Positions 34,988 through 43,383 of a stretch of DNA of 56,932 nucleotides are shown here, piece after piece. Position 1 is the stretch's first letter, and every line of letters starts with the position of its first letter. Made by a program: the position numbers and the translations under genes. The notes beneath the pieces were generated by a model. That model worked only from the letters and a program-made list of their open reading frames with translations. It was not told where the DNA came from and did not search any database. Origin of the DNA: Calothrix sp. PCC 7103 (GTDB lineage Bacteria; Cyanobacteriota; Cyanobacteriia; Cyanobacteriales; Nostocaceae); the NCBI RefSeq assembly GCF_000331305.1, contig NZ_KB217478.1, positions 4,814,563-4,871,494 of the forward strand. The letters are read 5' to 3'.

Positions 34988-36679
34988 CTAGAGGACGCAG
35001 CGCTCCTTGTCTGCGGGGAGTTTGAGGTCGATGAGGTAGTCAGCGAATATCTTGTTGACGCAGGGGTTGATGCCTTCCAAGGCGACAGTGTGCCGTTCGC
35101 CCTCGACAGTGAAGACAGTGCCGCCGATAGACTCAGCAAGACTGGTGCCAGCCTTGTACGGGGTTGCGGGGTCGCCAGTGATGGAGAGGATCAGGGTGTC
35201 GGGTAGTCCCTGGACATTCTGGGCGTAGGGGAAGCCGAGGGTCGGCTCACTAGGCCAGAACTCGCAGGCATCACGGGTGACACCCTCGGTGGGTCGTCCG
35301 GTATCGAGGAAGGGGTTCACGTCAAAGATCTTGCGTCGCAGATCGGCTTCCTGTTTGGGGGTGCGCCGCTGTTCATCGTTGCAGTTGATGGCGAAGTTAG
35401 CCTCAATGAAGTTGTTCCACTTGCCGTTGGGGTCGCGACCATAGAAATCGTCGGTGATAGCGAGAAGTTTGTCGCCGCGACGCTCGTTCTTGAGTTGGGT
35501 GATCCCGTCAATGATTCGCGGCCATGCCTCGGCGACGTAGAGTCCTGCGCCTACCCCACCGGTGCCCTGGAAAAAGTTCAGCGTGCGACCCTTCCCGGCT
35601 GGTACGGGAGCATCGATCAGTGGTTGGAACAGTTTCTGGAACATGGCAGTGGACTGCTTGGGGTCGGTGCCGAGTGGACAGTCCGGTTTCTTCGCGCAGA
35701 ACTTTGCCATCAGGTCAAACGATCGTTGGAACCCGGCGTGAAGTGACAGGCGGCGCTCCGCGCTGCCCTGCCGGGGGTCAATCACGCTGTCGAAGACCAT
35801 AGCCCGGACGTTTTGGGGGAACATCTCGGCATACACCGCACCTAGTCTGGTACCATAGCTCTGTCCGGCGAAGGTGAGTTTCTTGTCACCGAGGGCGGCG
35901 CGGAGTACGTCCATGTCCCTGGCTGCATTCCGGGTGCCGACAGCAGCTAGGACATTCTTACCACCCGATCCGTTAGCACACTTCTCCATCAGTTTGCGGG
36001 TGTCGTTAGCGCTCCACTCTCCTGATGTACCTAACAGCGTTGTCTTGTTCTCGCCCCGATCGTTCTCTTTGTCAGTAAAGCAACTGATCGCTGGAGTCGA
36101 GGCACCCACCCCACGCGGGTCGAACCCAACCATATCGAACCGCTGCAAGACCGGACTATCCTTTAGACCCAAGGCCGAAAGAACAGCCACATACATACCC
36201 GATCCCCCTGGTCCTCCCGGATTGATCACTAGCGAGCCGATCCGCTGACCACGCTCACCCCTCGCTGGCAGCCGTAGAACCGCGATCTGCATGATCTTGC
36301 CCTGGGGATTGTTGTAGTCCAACGGCACCTCCAGCCGACCACACTCGAACGGATTGACGTACAGCTTTTCCTCGGTGGCGGTGGTTGCATAGCCCTTGCA
36401 GGAACCGAAGTTCAGCTTCTGGTCGTAGAAGCGTTTAAGCCCCGCTGCTGACTCCTGTGCAGACTGTGCAGATGCAGTTTGTGCTGCGGCAGGCTCTGTC
36501 TTCGCCTTAGACGACGTACACGCACCAACCAGGAGAACCAGCGACAGCGCCGCGACCATCGACAAGCCTCGGACGTTGGTTTTGCGATCGAGTATGGTTC
36601 TCCTGGCAGAAGCCGTTGATCCTGAGTTGTTCGTGGGTAGGTCACGATTTCGTGGGTTGTTAAAAGAAACTTGAGACAT
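34988..36679 (-). CDS. TAP-like alpha/beta hydrolase lipoprotein, GC-rich
   Basis: 563 residues from the ATG at 36679, preceded by AAGGAG. Lipobox LVGAC near residue 48. Alpha/beta-hydrolase with nucleophile Ser in AGQSYGTRLG, Asp in SITGDPATPY and His in GERHTVALEG; the C terminus is the TAP-like domain with paired Cys (INPCVNKIFADYLID, KERCVL). Relatives are secreted tripeptidyl aminopeptidases of actinobacteria. Base composition is far more GC-rich than the neighbours, and only the first codons are AT-rich. The leader resembles that of a remnant at 41890. Likely acquired from an actinobacterium or similar source. Confidence 0.85.
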   Translation of the reverse strand: MSQVSFNNPRNRDLPTNNSGSTASARRTILDRKTNVRGLSMVAALSLVLLVGACTSSKAKTEPAAAQTASAQSAQESAAGLKRFYDQKLNFGSCKGYATTATEEKLYVNPFECGRLEVPLDYNNPQGKIMQIAVLRLPARGERGQRIGSLVINPGGPGGSGMYVAVLSALGLKDSPVLQRFDMVGFDPRGVGASTPAISCFTDKENDRGENKTTLLGTSGEWSANDTRKLMEKCANGSGGKNVLAAVGTRNAARDMDVLRAALGDKKLTFAGQSYGTRLGAVYAEMFPQNVRAMVFDSVIDPRQGSAERRLSLHAGFQRSFDLMAKFCAKKPDCPLGTDPKQSTAMFQKLFQPLIDAPVPAGKGRTLNFFQGTGGVGAGLYVAEAWPRIIDGITQLKNERRGDKLLAITDDFYGRDPNGKWNNFIEANFAINCNDEQRRTPKQEADLRRKIFDVNPFLDTGRPTEGVTRDACEFWPSEPTLGFPYAQNVQGLPDTLILSITGDPATPYKAGTSLAESIGGTVFTVEGERHTVALEGINPCVNKIFADYLIDLKLPADKERCVL

Positions 36680-36799
36680 GATGATGAACTCCTTCACTTC
36701 GTATTCTGTATATAGTAGCTAAAACATTTACTTCACAAGGTTTTAGCTCGTGGGCATTACCCACCCTACTAGCTAAATTCCACTGTCTACTATCTCCGG

Positions 36800-36850
36800 T
36801 AAAGCTTATTCTCTGTACCATACACGCACACATTGAAAGCAATTGATTGT
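36800..36850. repeat. 51-bp repeat, copy A
   Basis: Matches 37488-37538 in 47 of 51 bases by eye. On the minus strand both encode SQG(L/V)TINCFQCVR(V/I)WYRE, the end of a small Cys-containing protein. Confidence 0.75.
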
Positions 36851-37120
36851 AAGACCCTGACTGACCGTCACTCCGTAGACACCATCACTTGTGCCTTCTA
36901 AACTATCTGGTAAAACAACAGTTTCAACGTTGATCATCTTAGTTTGCGATCGCGGACTAGGCTTGAATGGCACAGCCTGCGCTGGCGAAAAGCCGCAGTC
37001 TAGTCGAAAGCCACTTAAGTGGAATGGCATCTGTATCGAGCCGTGTTTTGGTAAAGCTTGTTGGCTGAAAGGAACGTGCTGGACAGTACGCCCCTCAGTT
37101 GTGCTTTTCCCTCCTCGCAT
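36806..37120 (-). pseudogene. Small Cys protein, C-terminal part, probably out of frame
   Basis: 104-codon frame ending in GVYGVTVSQGLTINCFQCVR and VWYRE. A near-identical end recurs at 37488-37538, so the C terminus is real coding sequence. The upstream half overlaps the lipoprotein at 37015 in another frame, so the original gene was probably continuous with it and is now frameshifted. No function known. Confidence 0.4.
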
Positions 37121-37296
37121 CTCGCGTTCGCAAGGATCTGACAGGCACCCACGTCATAAGCGACGGTGCTTGTGCAGGTGACTGTGATATCCTGATTCGC
37201 TTTTTGATCGTCGCCTTTAGTCGATGCTGTACATCCGCCTAGCACTACGCCTGCGATCGCCAAAGACATGAAAAGAAATCGATTTTCATTCAGCAT
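37015..37296 (-). CDS. Small Cys-rich lipoprotein
   Basis: 93 residues with lipobox VLGGC, then ITVTCTSTVAYDVGACQILA and NARC, a pattern with several cysteines suited to disulfides. I do not recognise the family. Its C-terminal third may be a frameshifted reading (see 36806). An HIP1 octamer lies in its signal peptide (37253). Confidence 0.6.
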   Translation of the reverse strand: MLNENRFLFMSLAIAGVVLGGCTASTKGDDQKANQDITVTCTSTVAYDVGACQILANARCEEGKAQLRGVLSSTFLSANKLYQNTARYRCHST

Positions 37297-37487
37297 GTGG
37301 ATCTCCAGTGTTGTTTCATTCCCGTTGGTTGGGGTGTTCTGTTGTCGGATTCCGATTCATTTCCCATCTCCGACATTCAGCCCTGTCCAGTGAGCCGCAA
37401 AAGCCCACATATCCGCCGTTTCCTCAATGATCTTGTCGGTAAATACAGGAAAGTAAACAAGGTAAATCGTTCCATTGCTTTCTCCAA

Positions 37488-37538
37488 TAAAGCTTATTCC
37501 CTGTACCAGATCCGCACACATTGAAAGCAATTGATTGT
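37488..37538. repeat. 51-bp repeat, copy B
   Basis: Partner of 36800-36850; encodes the same C-terminal peptide without an intact gene around it. Confidence 0.75.
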
Positions 37539-37582
37539 CACGCCCTGGCTGATGACTATCCTGAAATAATGTGAGCTATAGT

Positions 37583-37610
37583 ACATTTGCTGATGGTTTT
37601 ACGAACTGAC
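37583..37610. repeat. 28-bp exact repeat, copy A
   Basis: Identical to 41910-41937. The second copy lies directly upstream of a ribosome site and ATG (41890, minus strand), so the repeat is probably part of a promoter leader. Confidence 0.75.
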
Positions 37611-37638
37611 GAGATCACCGACGACCCTTCCGGTGGCT

Positions 37639-38616
37639 CTAGGAACCGGGTTCGGATGCCTCGTCGCGTTTGAACACCTTGTAGGCGATCGCTAGAAACA
37701 CGGGTACTACAACCAGCATTGATAGCGCCGTGTAAGTCGCGTGGAACTTGCTGACTGTGAACAGAGTCGGTGCGTTCACGGCGTTTCCGGCTACGCCCAT
37801 CAAGAGATTGCCGCCGATGTTGTTCGCGAAGTGTGCGCCGATGGCGAGTTCGGTGGTTCCGTCAATCAACGAAACCACGGTCCATACCAGACCCGGAACG
37901 AGGAAGTAGTTGAAGAAGACCGTAAGCCAGCCGCCCGCGCTCGCCTCCGGGTTGAGCAGGTGCGCCAGGGCGAAGATCACGGCTGGCAGCAGCGCCAGAA
38001 AGACGCGGTTAGACCAAACAATGCTCGCGCCCTGCACGATGTAGCCGCGAAAGAAAAGCTCCTCGGTAGTGGTTTGGATCGCAGTGAAAATCAGTGAGAT
38101 CGGGACAAAGAGCGCGAGCGCGAACGCGAACGTTGCAAAGTCAAAGTTAAAGTTAAAAGAGAAGGTGTCGGGATAGAAGAAGTACTGTCCCAGCCCAGCG
38201 ATCAGCCAGAATGGCACGAACCACGCCACAAACCCATGACCGACACGCCGCCAGCTAATCTTTTCCCGCGCTGTGATCAGCGTCCGGGGATGACGCTGGT
38301 GAATGAGGGTGACGGTGATCAGGATTCCCGCGAGGAAGAACGGAAAACTCGCCATGCCCGCAACGAAGCCCCACACGGGACCAAATGCGGCGTAATCCAG
38401 CCGACTGAACGCCGCAAGCCCCTCCTGACCGCCGAGCAAGAACGCGATGCGCGGGGCGACGATGCCGCTGACCACCAGCCCCACAAAGAGGATGACTACT
38501 AATCCTAGAGGATACCGCCACCACCGATACTTACCCCACCTGGCAGCTTCTACGTAAGTCGCGTCTTTCCCTTCCGTTCCGATTCCCTGATGTCCTTGAA
38601 TTGTTTTAATTCTCAT
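37639..38616 (-). CDS. CPBP-family intramembrane protease, GC-rich
   Basis: 325 residues from the ATG at 38616 (AAGGAG 7 bases upstream); a longer frame from 38664 adds MIFQDKVSTQYSKETK, which belongs to the duplicated dehydrogenase leader. About eight membrane helices. CPBP/ABI motifs: TTEELFFRGY (EExxxR), FALAHLL (FxxxH) and HFANN. Such proteases cut membrane substrates (type II CAAX-like) or serve in bacteriocin immunity. The body is GC-rich relative to the backbone. A second CPBP gene lies at 40096. Confidence 0.85.
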   Translation of the reverse strand: MRIKTIQGHQGIGTEGKDATYVEAARWGKYRWWRYPLGLVVILFVGLVVSGIVAPRIAFLLGGQEGLAAFSRLDYAAFGPVWGFVAGMASFPFFLAGILITVTLIHQRHPRTLITAREKISWRRVGHGFVAWFVPFWLIAGLGQYFFYPDTFSFNFNFDFATFAFALALFVPISLIFTAIQTTTEELFFRGYIVQGASIVWSNRVFLALLPAVIFALAHLLNPEASAGGWLTVFFNYFLVPGLVWTVVSLIDGTTELAIGAHFANNIGGNLLMGVAGNAVNAPTLFTVSKFHATYTALSMLVVVPVFLAIAYKVFKRDEASEPGS

Positions 38617-38629
38617 CTTTGTCTCCTTA

Positions 38630-38745
38630 GAATACTGGGTAGACACTTTATCCTGAAATATCATTATGCTTCCTTCAGCATTAATCTCGTTGTATTAATC
38701 TGAAGTGTACTGAGTTTCAATGCTTGATTTTTTCCAGATTCTTAC
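38630..38745. repeat. Dehydrogenase leader repeat, copy A
   Basis: About 115 bp closely similar to 40910-41067, including promoter region, ribosome site, ATG and first codons (MIFQDKV). In both copies the leader runs in frame into a CPBP protease gene. Confidence 0.75.
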
Positions 38746-38785
38746 AACAGTTTATCAAATTCTTATGGTGAAGAGCGAGTTTGTT

Positions 38786-38877
38786 GGTTGTGTTGCAAAA
38801 ACATTTTAGTGACCAACGAATCGTTGTCGATTCCGTTGCCTTAAGCGCTAACTTCTACCACTTTTTGCAACACAATT
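38786..38877. mobile_element. MITE-like element with 14-bp terminal inverted repeats
   Basis: TTGTGTTGCAAAAA (38788-38801) is mirrored by TTTTTGCAACACAA (38862-38875) with about 60 bp between. The ends GGTTGTGTTGCAAAA resemble those of IS6-family elements (GGTTCTGTTGCAAA in staphylococcal members). It is too short to code and may be an internally deleted derivative. Confidence 0.5.
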
Positions 38878-38896
38878 ACTGACCATCTATCAAGTT

Positions 38897-39334
38897 CTAT
38901 CTGTTGTACCTGTCGTATCTATCATACCTGTCATTTCTGTTGTATCTATCGCGTCTGCGACCGCCTACTGAGAACTCAGCTCGGCAGCCATTTCTTACCC
39001 AAATACGATTTCTGTTATAGCCCCAATTTCCTCTACAACTGGCATCAGACAACTTTCTAACAAGCCTGACTCGACGACCTCTCGTAGGTATTGAACAAGT
39101 ATTCCTTCTATTACCCTCGCTCTCACAAGTTATTATCTGCTGGGCTGAAGCTGGACTCGTAAAACTTAAAAGCGCACCTATACTAAGGCTAGCTGTCATA
39201 AGGGTGGCAGCTATTAATGGAAAACGGATAACCAGAATTTCCTGTAGAAATCTGACTCCTTCACTTTTCGTATTTTTCTTCAAAGTCGGCAAATCATTTG
39301 ATAAAGCAGTAGCAGAAGATTGAACTTCAGTCAT
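38897..39334 (-). CDS. DUF3011 secreted protein with Arg/Asp/Tyr tail
   Basis: 145 residues. A 30-residue N-terminal extension is followed by a signal sequence (ending near SPASAQ). The DUF3011 pattern follows: ITCESEGNRRNTCSIPTRG, VRLVRKLSDASCRGNWGYNR, IWVRNGCRAEF, with five cysteines. The tail is RYDRYDRYNR-type repeats. Function unknown; family members are small secreted lectin-like or cell-wall proteins. Confidence 0.82.
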   Translation of the reverse strand: MTEVQSSATALSNDLPTLKKNTKSEGVRFLQEILVIRFPLIAATLMTASLSIGALLSFTSPASAQQIITCESEGNRRNTCSIPTRGRRVRLVRKLSDASCRGNWGYNRNRIWVRNGCRAEFSVGGRRRDRYNRNDRYDRYDRYNR

Positions 39335-39583
39335 TGTTTTTTCTCCTTTTACAATTCTATATTTTTTATAGGTTGGGCATTCTTGCTAGTTCCAAATGTG
39401 GTGAAATTCTCTGCACGGCGCTGATGGCATTCCCCGCAAAAAATTTTGGATATTTTTTATTTGGAAGTTCCTAAATGGCTTGCTGTCACTTGAACGTAGG
39501 TTCGATAACCACGTCGCTCCAGTCGGTTAGCAGCCCGCAACTGGAATTTAGATGTTGACAACTCATAGTTTAAAACGCCTCTA

Positions 39584-39850
39584 TCATAAAATTTGGGTTC
39601 GATAACCACGCCGCTCCAAGCGGTCGGCAGCACGTTCGGCATCGCGACGATTGTAGTGAGTACTCACAAAAATCCATTTCCGATCGTCACGACATAGATC
39701 GTCGCGATCTCGATCGTACTGAGCAATTAACATATTCGGCTCTCGATCAAGGTTCTGACCAATTTTTTCTGAATCTAGTGCCTGTGCCATAAAGGGCATA
39801 GTTACTACGAATCCCGTACCCATCAGCGCTAGCAAAATTATCTTTTTCAT
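39584..39850 (-). CDS. Small secreted protein, probably 3'-rearranged
   Basis: 88 residues: signal peptide (to about AQALD), then IAQYDRDRDDLCRDDRKWIF and a SPOR-like end VSTHYNRRDAERAADRLERR, GYRTQIL. Downstream (39457-39540) a second copy of the last part reads RAANRLERRGYRTYVQVTAS, HLGTSK. The gene seems to have suffered an internal duplication that shifted its original end out of frame. Confidence 0.6.
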   Translation of the reverse strand: MKKIILLALMGTGFVVTMPFMAQALDSEKIGQNLDREPNMLIAQYDRDRDDLCRDDRKWIFVSTHYNRRDAERAADRLERRGYRTQIL

Positions 39851-39924
39851 GTGATTCTCCTTAATTGGTTTAATCTGCTAATTTAGGCGCACATTGCTCT
39901 ACGTTCCGCTCACAGGTAGCAAAC

Positions 39925-40026
39925 TTATGAGTTTGGATCAGTTCGCCGTATATCCGCCATCGCGGTGGCTCTGCCAATTCCTGATGCGCCTCCAGTCACT
40001 AAAGCCACTTTATCCTGAAGTATCAT
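39925..40026 (-). pseudogene. Short-chain dehydrogenase, 33-codon 5' remnant
   Basis: MILQDKVALVTGGASGIGRA, then TAMADIRRTDPNS and a stop. TGGASGIG is the SDR cofactor motif; the remaining 200 or more residues are missing. Its leader (AGGAG, ATG, first codons) is the parent type of the leaders found at 38664 and 40986. Confidence 0.8.
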
Positions 40027-40095
40027 TCTATTTCTCCTAAAATCAAGTCCGGTTGTTCTCTCTTGAAATGATCATGAAATCGCTTTAGAAGAAGC

Positions 40096-40986
40096 TTAGA
40101 CAAATCTTGCCAGCAAAAAACTAAGAGCAAAGGAAAAGGCATGAAAGCTGACATGGGATAACATTGCAGCCTCAAGCGAGTATTGCCAAAAAAGCCAACC
40201 AAAAGCAATGCCAGCAATCCCATTGAGTAATATCGCTCGGATAATCACAAGTGGAGTGAGTGGAACGATCGCGGCAGTCGCGGGCAGGTGTAGTAGTCCA
40301 AATACTAACGCAGCTAGAACGATCGCACCTTGGTATATTCCTTGGCTTGGCAACGTAATGCCTTGTTTTAGAACCTTCCACGCTATCCAAACAAGCAGCG
40401 ACATTAAGCCCCAGCGCATCAGAATTTCCTCAGTGATGCCGCCATAAAGCATTCCTGTAAGTGAACTCAGCCAATTCGGTTCTGTGTTATTAGATGCCTG
40501 TAGCGCTTCAGGTAGCGCAGGTTTCATGAGCCGATCTATCAACAAGAGAATAATCGTCGTCGCCGCACCCACACCCAAGCTCCATTGCATCTCAATGACA
40601 GAAAATGGAATTTTAGGGGTATGAAGTACCCAGTAGTCAATCAAATGTGAGCGTAATCCAACGCGATTGGCACAGCCAATTCCGATCAGAATGCTGATTG
40701 CTAGTAGAACTGTAGGCTGTAGTCCTTGCAGCAGCATTAAAACCCATAGTGGCGGAACTTTTGCCAGCATTTCTGGAGACAGTTTTGCCAACTGTTGCTC
40801 AACTAATGGAACCGACGTAATCGTAAACATCGCAATTCCCGCAATGCCCAACACAAATAGAATTCCAAATTGTTTCAAAACTACCATTGATTTAATCTCT
40901 AGAGACATCGGAATACTGGATAGACACAATGCCAAGATAGAGAATGACAACTTGGTGACTAACGCCACTTTATTTTGAAGTATCAT
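40096..40986 (-). CDS. CPBP-family intramembrane protease with an SDR-derived N terminus
   Basis: 296 residues from the ATG at 40986 (AGGAG 6 bases upstream). About eight helices. Motifs GGITEEILMRWG (EExxxR), FGLLHLPA (FxxxH) and MLSHVSFHAF. The first eleven residues, MILQNKVALVT, are those of the dehydrogenase remnant at 40026, so the leader has been joined in frame to a protease gene; the native start may be an internal Met (MVVLKQFGIL). Possible roles are membrane proteolysis or self-immunity. Confidence 0.8.
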   Translation of the reverse strand: MILQNKVALVTKLSFSILALCLSSIPMSLEIKSMVVLKQFGILFVLGIAGIAMFTITSVPLVEQQLAKLSPEMLAKVPPLWVLMLLQGLQPTVLLAISILIGIGCANRVGLRSHLIDYWVLHTPKIPFSVIEMQWSLGVGAATTIILLLIDRLMKPALPEALQASNNTEPNWLSSLTGMLYGGITEEILMRWGLMSLLVWIAWKVLKQGITLPSQGIYQGAIVLAALVFGLLHLPATAAIVPLTPLVIIRAILLNGIAGIAFGWLFWQYSLEAAMLSHVSFHAFSFALSFLLARFV

Positions 40987-41067
40987 TGTGCTTCTCCTAG
41001 CATTAATTTCGTTGCATTGATCTGAGGTGTACTGAGTTCCAATGCTTGATCTCTTACAGATTCCTAA
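40910..41067. repeat. Dehydrogenase leader repeat, copy B
   Basis: Partner of 38630-38745, about 40 bp longer because it keeps the codons VALVT and following that copy A has lost. It ends in the same TCTAYCCAGTATTC stretch (minus strand). Confidence 0.75.
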
Positions 41068-41072
41068 CGATT

Positions 41073-41726
41073 TCATCTGATATTGATTGCACCCAGAAGC
41101 GTGACTGCTTGAATGCGGAAAATTGCCTTTGAAACGGCTTTACCGACCAACTCACCCTCTGCGATCGCTCTAATTCGCGATCGCGCTTCAGGACGTTCTT
41201 CAGGTCTGAACACCGCATCAGTCAGGTGAGAGGCTTGCATCAAACTAGTCAATGCTGCCATCCGAGAATCCAGTCCAATACCTTCTAACACGGCTGCACG
41301 AACTTGCTGGACAATCTTGCGTTGAATCGATTCATTGGTCAGAAAATATAGCTGCTTTGGCAATAGACTAAGAATGCGTTGCTCTTGTTGTTCTAAAACC
41401 CCCAAATCGACTAAGCTCTGCAACACAATCGTTTGAATTCCTAGGTATCTTCGTCTCCAGCGAGTCACCCAGAACCTTGCAGTTCGAGGACGAGACGATG
41501 CTAGAACCTCGTTGAGGCGTTGATCTAAGAATTCATTGCCTGTGTTGCCTGCGATCGCACCGATCACCCGATTGTCATTGTCGATCTCAAGTTTGCCTTG
41601 CAGTACTAAGTCTAGTAATAAAGAACCGACCAAGCCATAGTCGAGTGCAGAGTACCAAGAGAAGCGAGTTTTCCCAGTTTGGGGATTGAGTGCAAGAAGG
41701 ATTAAGTCCTGTGAAAGATATTGCAT
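41073..41726 (-). CDS. GPP34 (GOLPH3-like) domain protein
   Basis: 217 residues from the ATG at 41726 (CAGGAATT upstream). The GOLPH3/VPS74 pattern is clear: LSQDLILLALNPQTGKTRFS, ALDYGLVGSLLLDLVLQGKL, then FRPEERPEARSRIRAIAEGE and a helical C terminus. In eukaryotes GOLPH3 binds PI4P; bacterial members are uncharacterised. It is 86 bp upstream of the CPBP start (same strand). Two HIP1 octamers lie within it. Confidence 0.85.
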   Translation of the reverse strand: MQYLSQDLILLALNPQTGKTRFSWYSALDYGLVGSLLLDLVLQGKLEIDNDNRVIGAIAGNTGNEFLDQRLNEVLASSRPRTARFWVTRWRRRYLGIQTIVLQSLVDLGVLEQQEQRILSLLPKQLYFLTNESIQRKIVQQVRAAVLEGIGLDSRMAALTSLMQASHLTDAVFRPEERPEARSRIRAIAEGELVGKAVSKAIFRIQAVTLLGAINIR

Positions 41727-41779
41727 GATGAATTCCTGATTGAGGTGTGCTGTGGTTCCTTCGGAGTTGTGCCTCGGCG

Positions 41780-41890
41780 CTAATCGCAAATTTGATGCCG
41801 AAAGGTAAGGATCTTAAGCGGCTTCTGTCCATGTGCCTGTGCGATCGCGGCAGGGGATTTCTGTGAGTGGTTAGAAGACACTTTAGACAT
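41780..41890 (-). pseudogene. Short gene-start remnant
   Basis: AAGGAG, ATG, then MSKVSSNHSQKSPAAIAQAH and 16 more residues to a stop. No function recognised. The ribosome site, ATG and first four codons closely resemble those of the GC-rich hydrolase at 36679 (MSQVS). Upstream lies copy B of the 28-bp repeat. Confidence 0.5.
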
Positions 41891-41909
41891 GGTGATAAAC
41901 TCCTTTGGC

Positions 41910-41937
41910 ACATTTGCTGATGGTTTTACGAACTGAC
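41910..41937. repeat. 28-bp exact repeat, copy B
   Basis: Identical to 37583-37610; here in the leader of the remnant at 41890. Confidence 0.75.
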
Positions 41938-41967
41938 ACTAACAAACAAGTCAGATATGAATAGAGC

Positions 41968-42525
41968 TTAGTGACTCGCAGCAACAATAGCTGTCATCAA
42001 CTCTGTCATTCTCCAGCGTCCGGTATATCGAATGTTATTAATAAATAGGGCTGGAGGAACCGTTATTCCACTGTGCAATCCACTTTCAATATCTTCATTG
42101 ATACGATCTATATGCACTTGTTTAGACAACTCTTTGAGAAACTGAGGAATATCAAGCCCTAAATCATTGGCGTACTCAACAAGATAACCATTCTCTAACC
42201 TTTGTTGATGAGCAAATAAAGTATCGTGCATTGACCAAAACTGTCCTTGAGCAGCGGCAGCTTCAGCGGCTTGGGCTGCGCGTTGAGCATGAGGATGAAC
42301 CTGTGTTTGCGGAAAATGGCGGAAGATAAAGCATAAATCATCCTCTCCCAAAGAAGCACTAAGTTCTCGTTTGATCCCTTTAATCAGCTTGTAAACGTCC
42401 GCACTTCTGGAGTCTTGATAGTCTCCATACATCACCAGCACGACCTTGGCACTCAGCACACCTTGCATCCAATCTTGGGTTGAAGGTGGGACAAGTAAGG
42501 AACTGTGGCTACGATCGTTGTTCAT
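41968..42525 (-). CDS. DsbA-like thioredoxin-fold protein lacking CXXC
   Basis: 185 residues. The DsbA/Thioredoxin_4 fold is plain: VVLVMYGDYQDSRSADVYKL, FIFRHFPQTQVHPHAQRAA, FWSMHDTLFAHQQRL, GITVPPALFINNIRYTG with the cis-Pro loop. Where redox members have a CxxC after the first strand (DYECPYC), this one has DYQDSRS, so it cannot be an oxidoreductase of the usual kind. No signal peptide. Known relatives without Cys are uncharacterised. Confidence 0.82.
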   Translation of the reverse strand: MNNDRSHSSLLVPPSTQDWMQGVLSAKVVLVMYGDYQDSRSADVYKLIKGIKRELSASLGEDDLCFIFRHFPQTQVHPHAQRAAQAAEAAAAQGQFWSMHDTLFAHQQRLENGYLVEYANDLGLDIPQFLKELSKQVHIDRINEDIESGLHSGITVPPALFINNIRYTGRWRMTELMTAIVAASH

Positions 42526-42746
42526 TTTTCTACATCTGCATCAAACATGGAAGCTTGCAATTTACTTGCTCGATCCATTGATTGCATCACTGTTTACATA
42601 AATTCAATATAGGAGATCGTCTTCAAGCTGTCGTCTATAGCAAGTTAAAATTTTTACAGTACAAATTGATAGAATAACCCTGCGATCGCAAAGTAGAAAG
42701 CTGGCTCTAACTTAAGTTAGAATCCGAATCTGATCGGAAGTACACC

Positions 42747-43376
42747 CTATAAACTGACAATGCCGCGTTTAACCGCAACAATCACAGCTTGAGTACGATC
42801 GCTTACATCTAACTTATTCAAAATCCGGTTGACATGAGATTTAACCGTACCTTCAACGATACTCAAAGCAACCGCAATATCAGCATTACTCATCCCCTGT
42901 GCCAGTGAGCGGAGTACTGCTAGTTCTCTTTCACTCAGTTCTGGGTTGCTGATGTGCTGGGCTAGCTTTGCGCCCACATCGGGCGGAATATACTGCTGAC
43001 CCCGATGAACAGTACGAATCGCATTCAGAAGCTCGTCCGGTTCAGTTTCTTTCAACAGGTATCCTTTGGCGCCTGCCTGCAATCCCCGATAGATATCTTC
43101 GTCACTATCATACGTGGTCAGTACAATGATTCGAGCCGATTTAGCAGTAGCACGAATTGCACCGATGGCGGCAACTCCCTCCACTTCAGGCATTCGCAGA
43201 TCCATAAGCGTCACATCCGGTTGGTGTTTCCCAAATAGCGCGATCGCTTGTTCCCCATTTTCAGCCTGGGCAATCACCTGCATCTCTGGGTCACGGTCAA
43301 TAATCGTGGCTAATCCTTGTCGAAAAATGGCATGATCGTCTGCAATCAGAACCCGAATTGTTGTGGCTTGGCTCAT
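42747..43376 (-). CDS. NarL/LuxR-type response regulator
   Basis: 209 residues from the ATG at 43376; a longer frame to 43406 overlaps the kinase stop. Receiver with IADDHAIFRQG, Asp in VTLMDLRMPEVEG and LTTYDSDE; GerE/LuxR helix-turn-helix at about 145-205 (LSERELAVLRSLAQGMSNAD, VEGTVKSHVNRILNKLDVSD). It starts 7 bp after the kinase stop, so the two form a two-component operon. Confidence 0.93.
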   Translation of the reverse strand: MSQATTIRVLIADDHAIFRQGLATIIDRDPEMQVIAQAENGEQAIALFGKHQPDVTLMDLRMPEVEGVAAIGAIRATAKSARIIVLTTYDSDEDIYRGLQAGAKGYLLKETEPDELLNAIRTVHRGQQYIPPDVGAKLAQHISNPELSERELAVLRSLAQGMSNADIAVALSIVEGTVKSHVNRILNKLDVSDRTQAVIVAVKRGIVSL

Positions 43377-43383
43377 CGTGACG

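Larger units (their letters stand above)
37297..37638. other. 342-bp region with a duplicated gene end
   Basis: The minus strand carries a second copy of the 51-bp gene end (37488-37538). A 28-bp stretch at 37583-37610 recurs exactly at 41910-41937. No intact gene is seen. Confidence 0.5.

Noticed and set aside
35495..36248. Several plus-strand open frames in the GC-rich hydrolase
   Set aside because: High GC lengthens spurious frames; all lie antisense to a gene with an intact catalytic triad.
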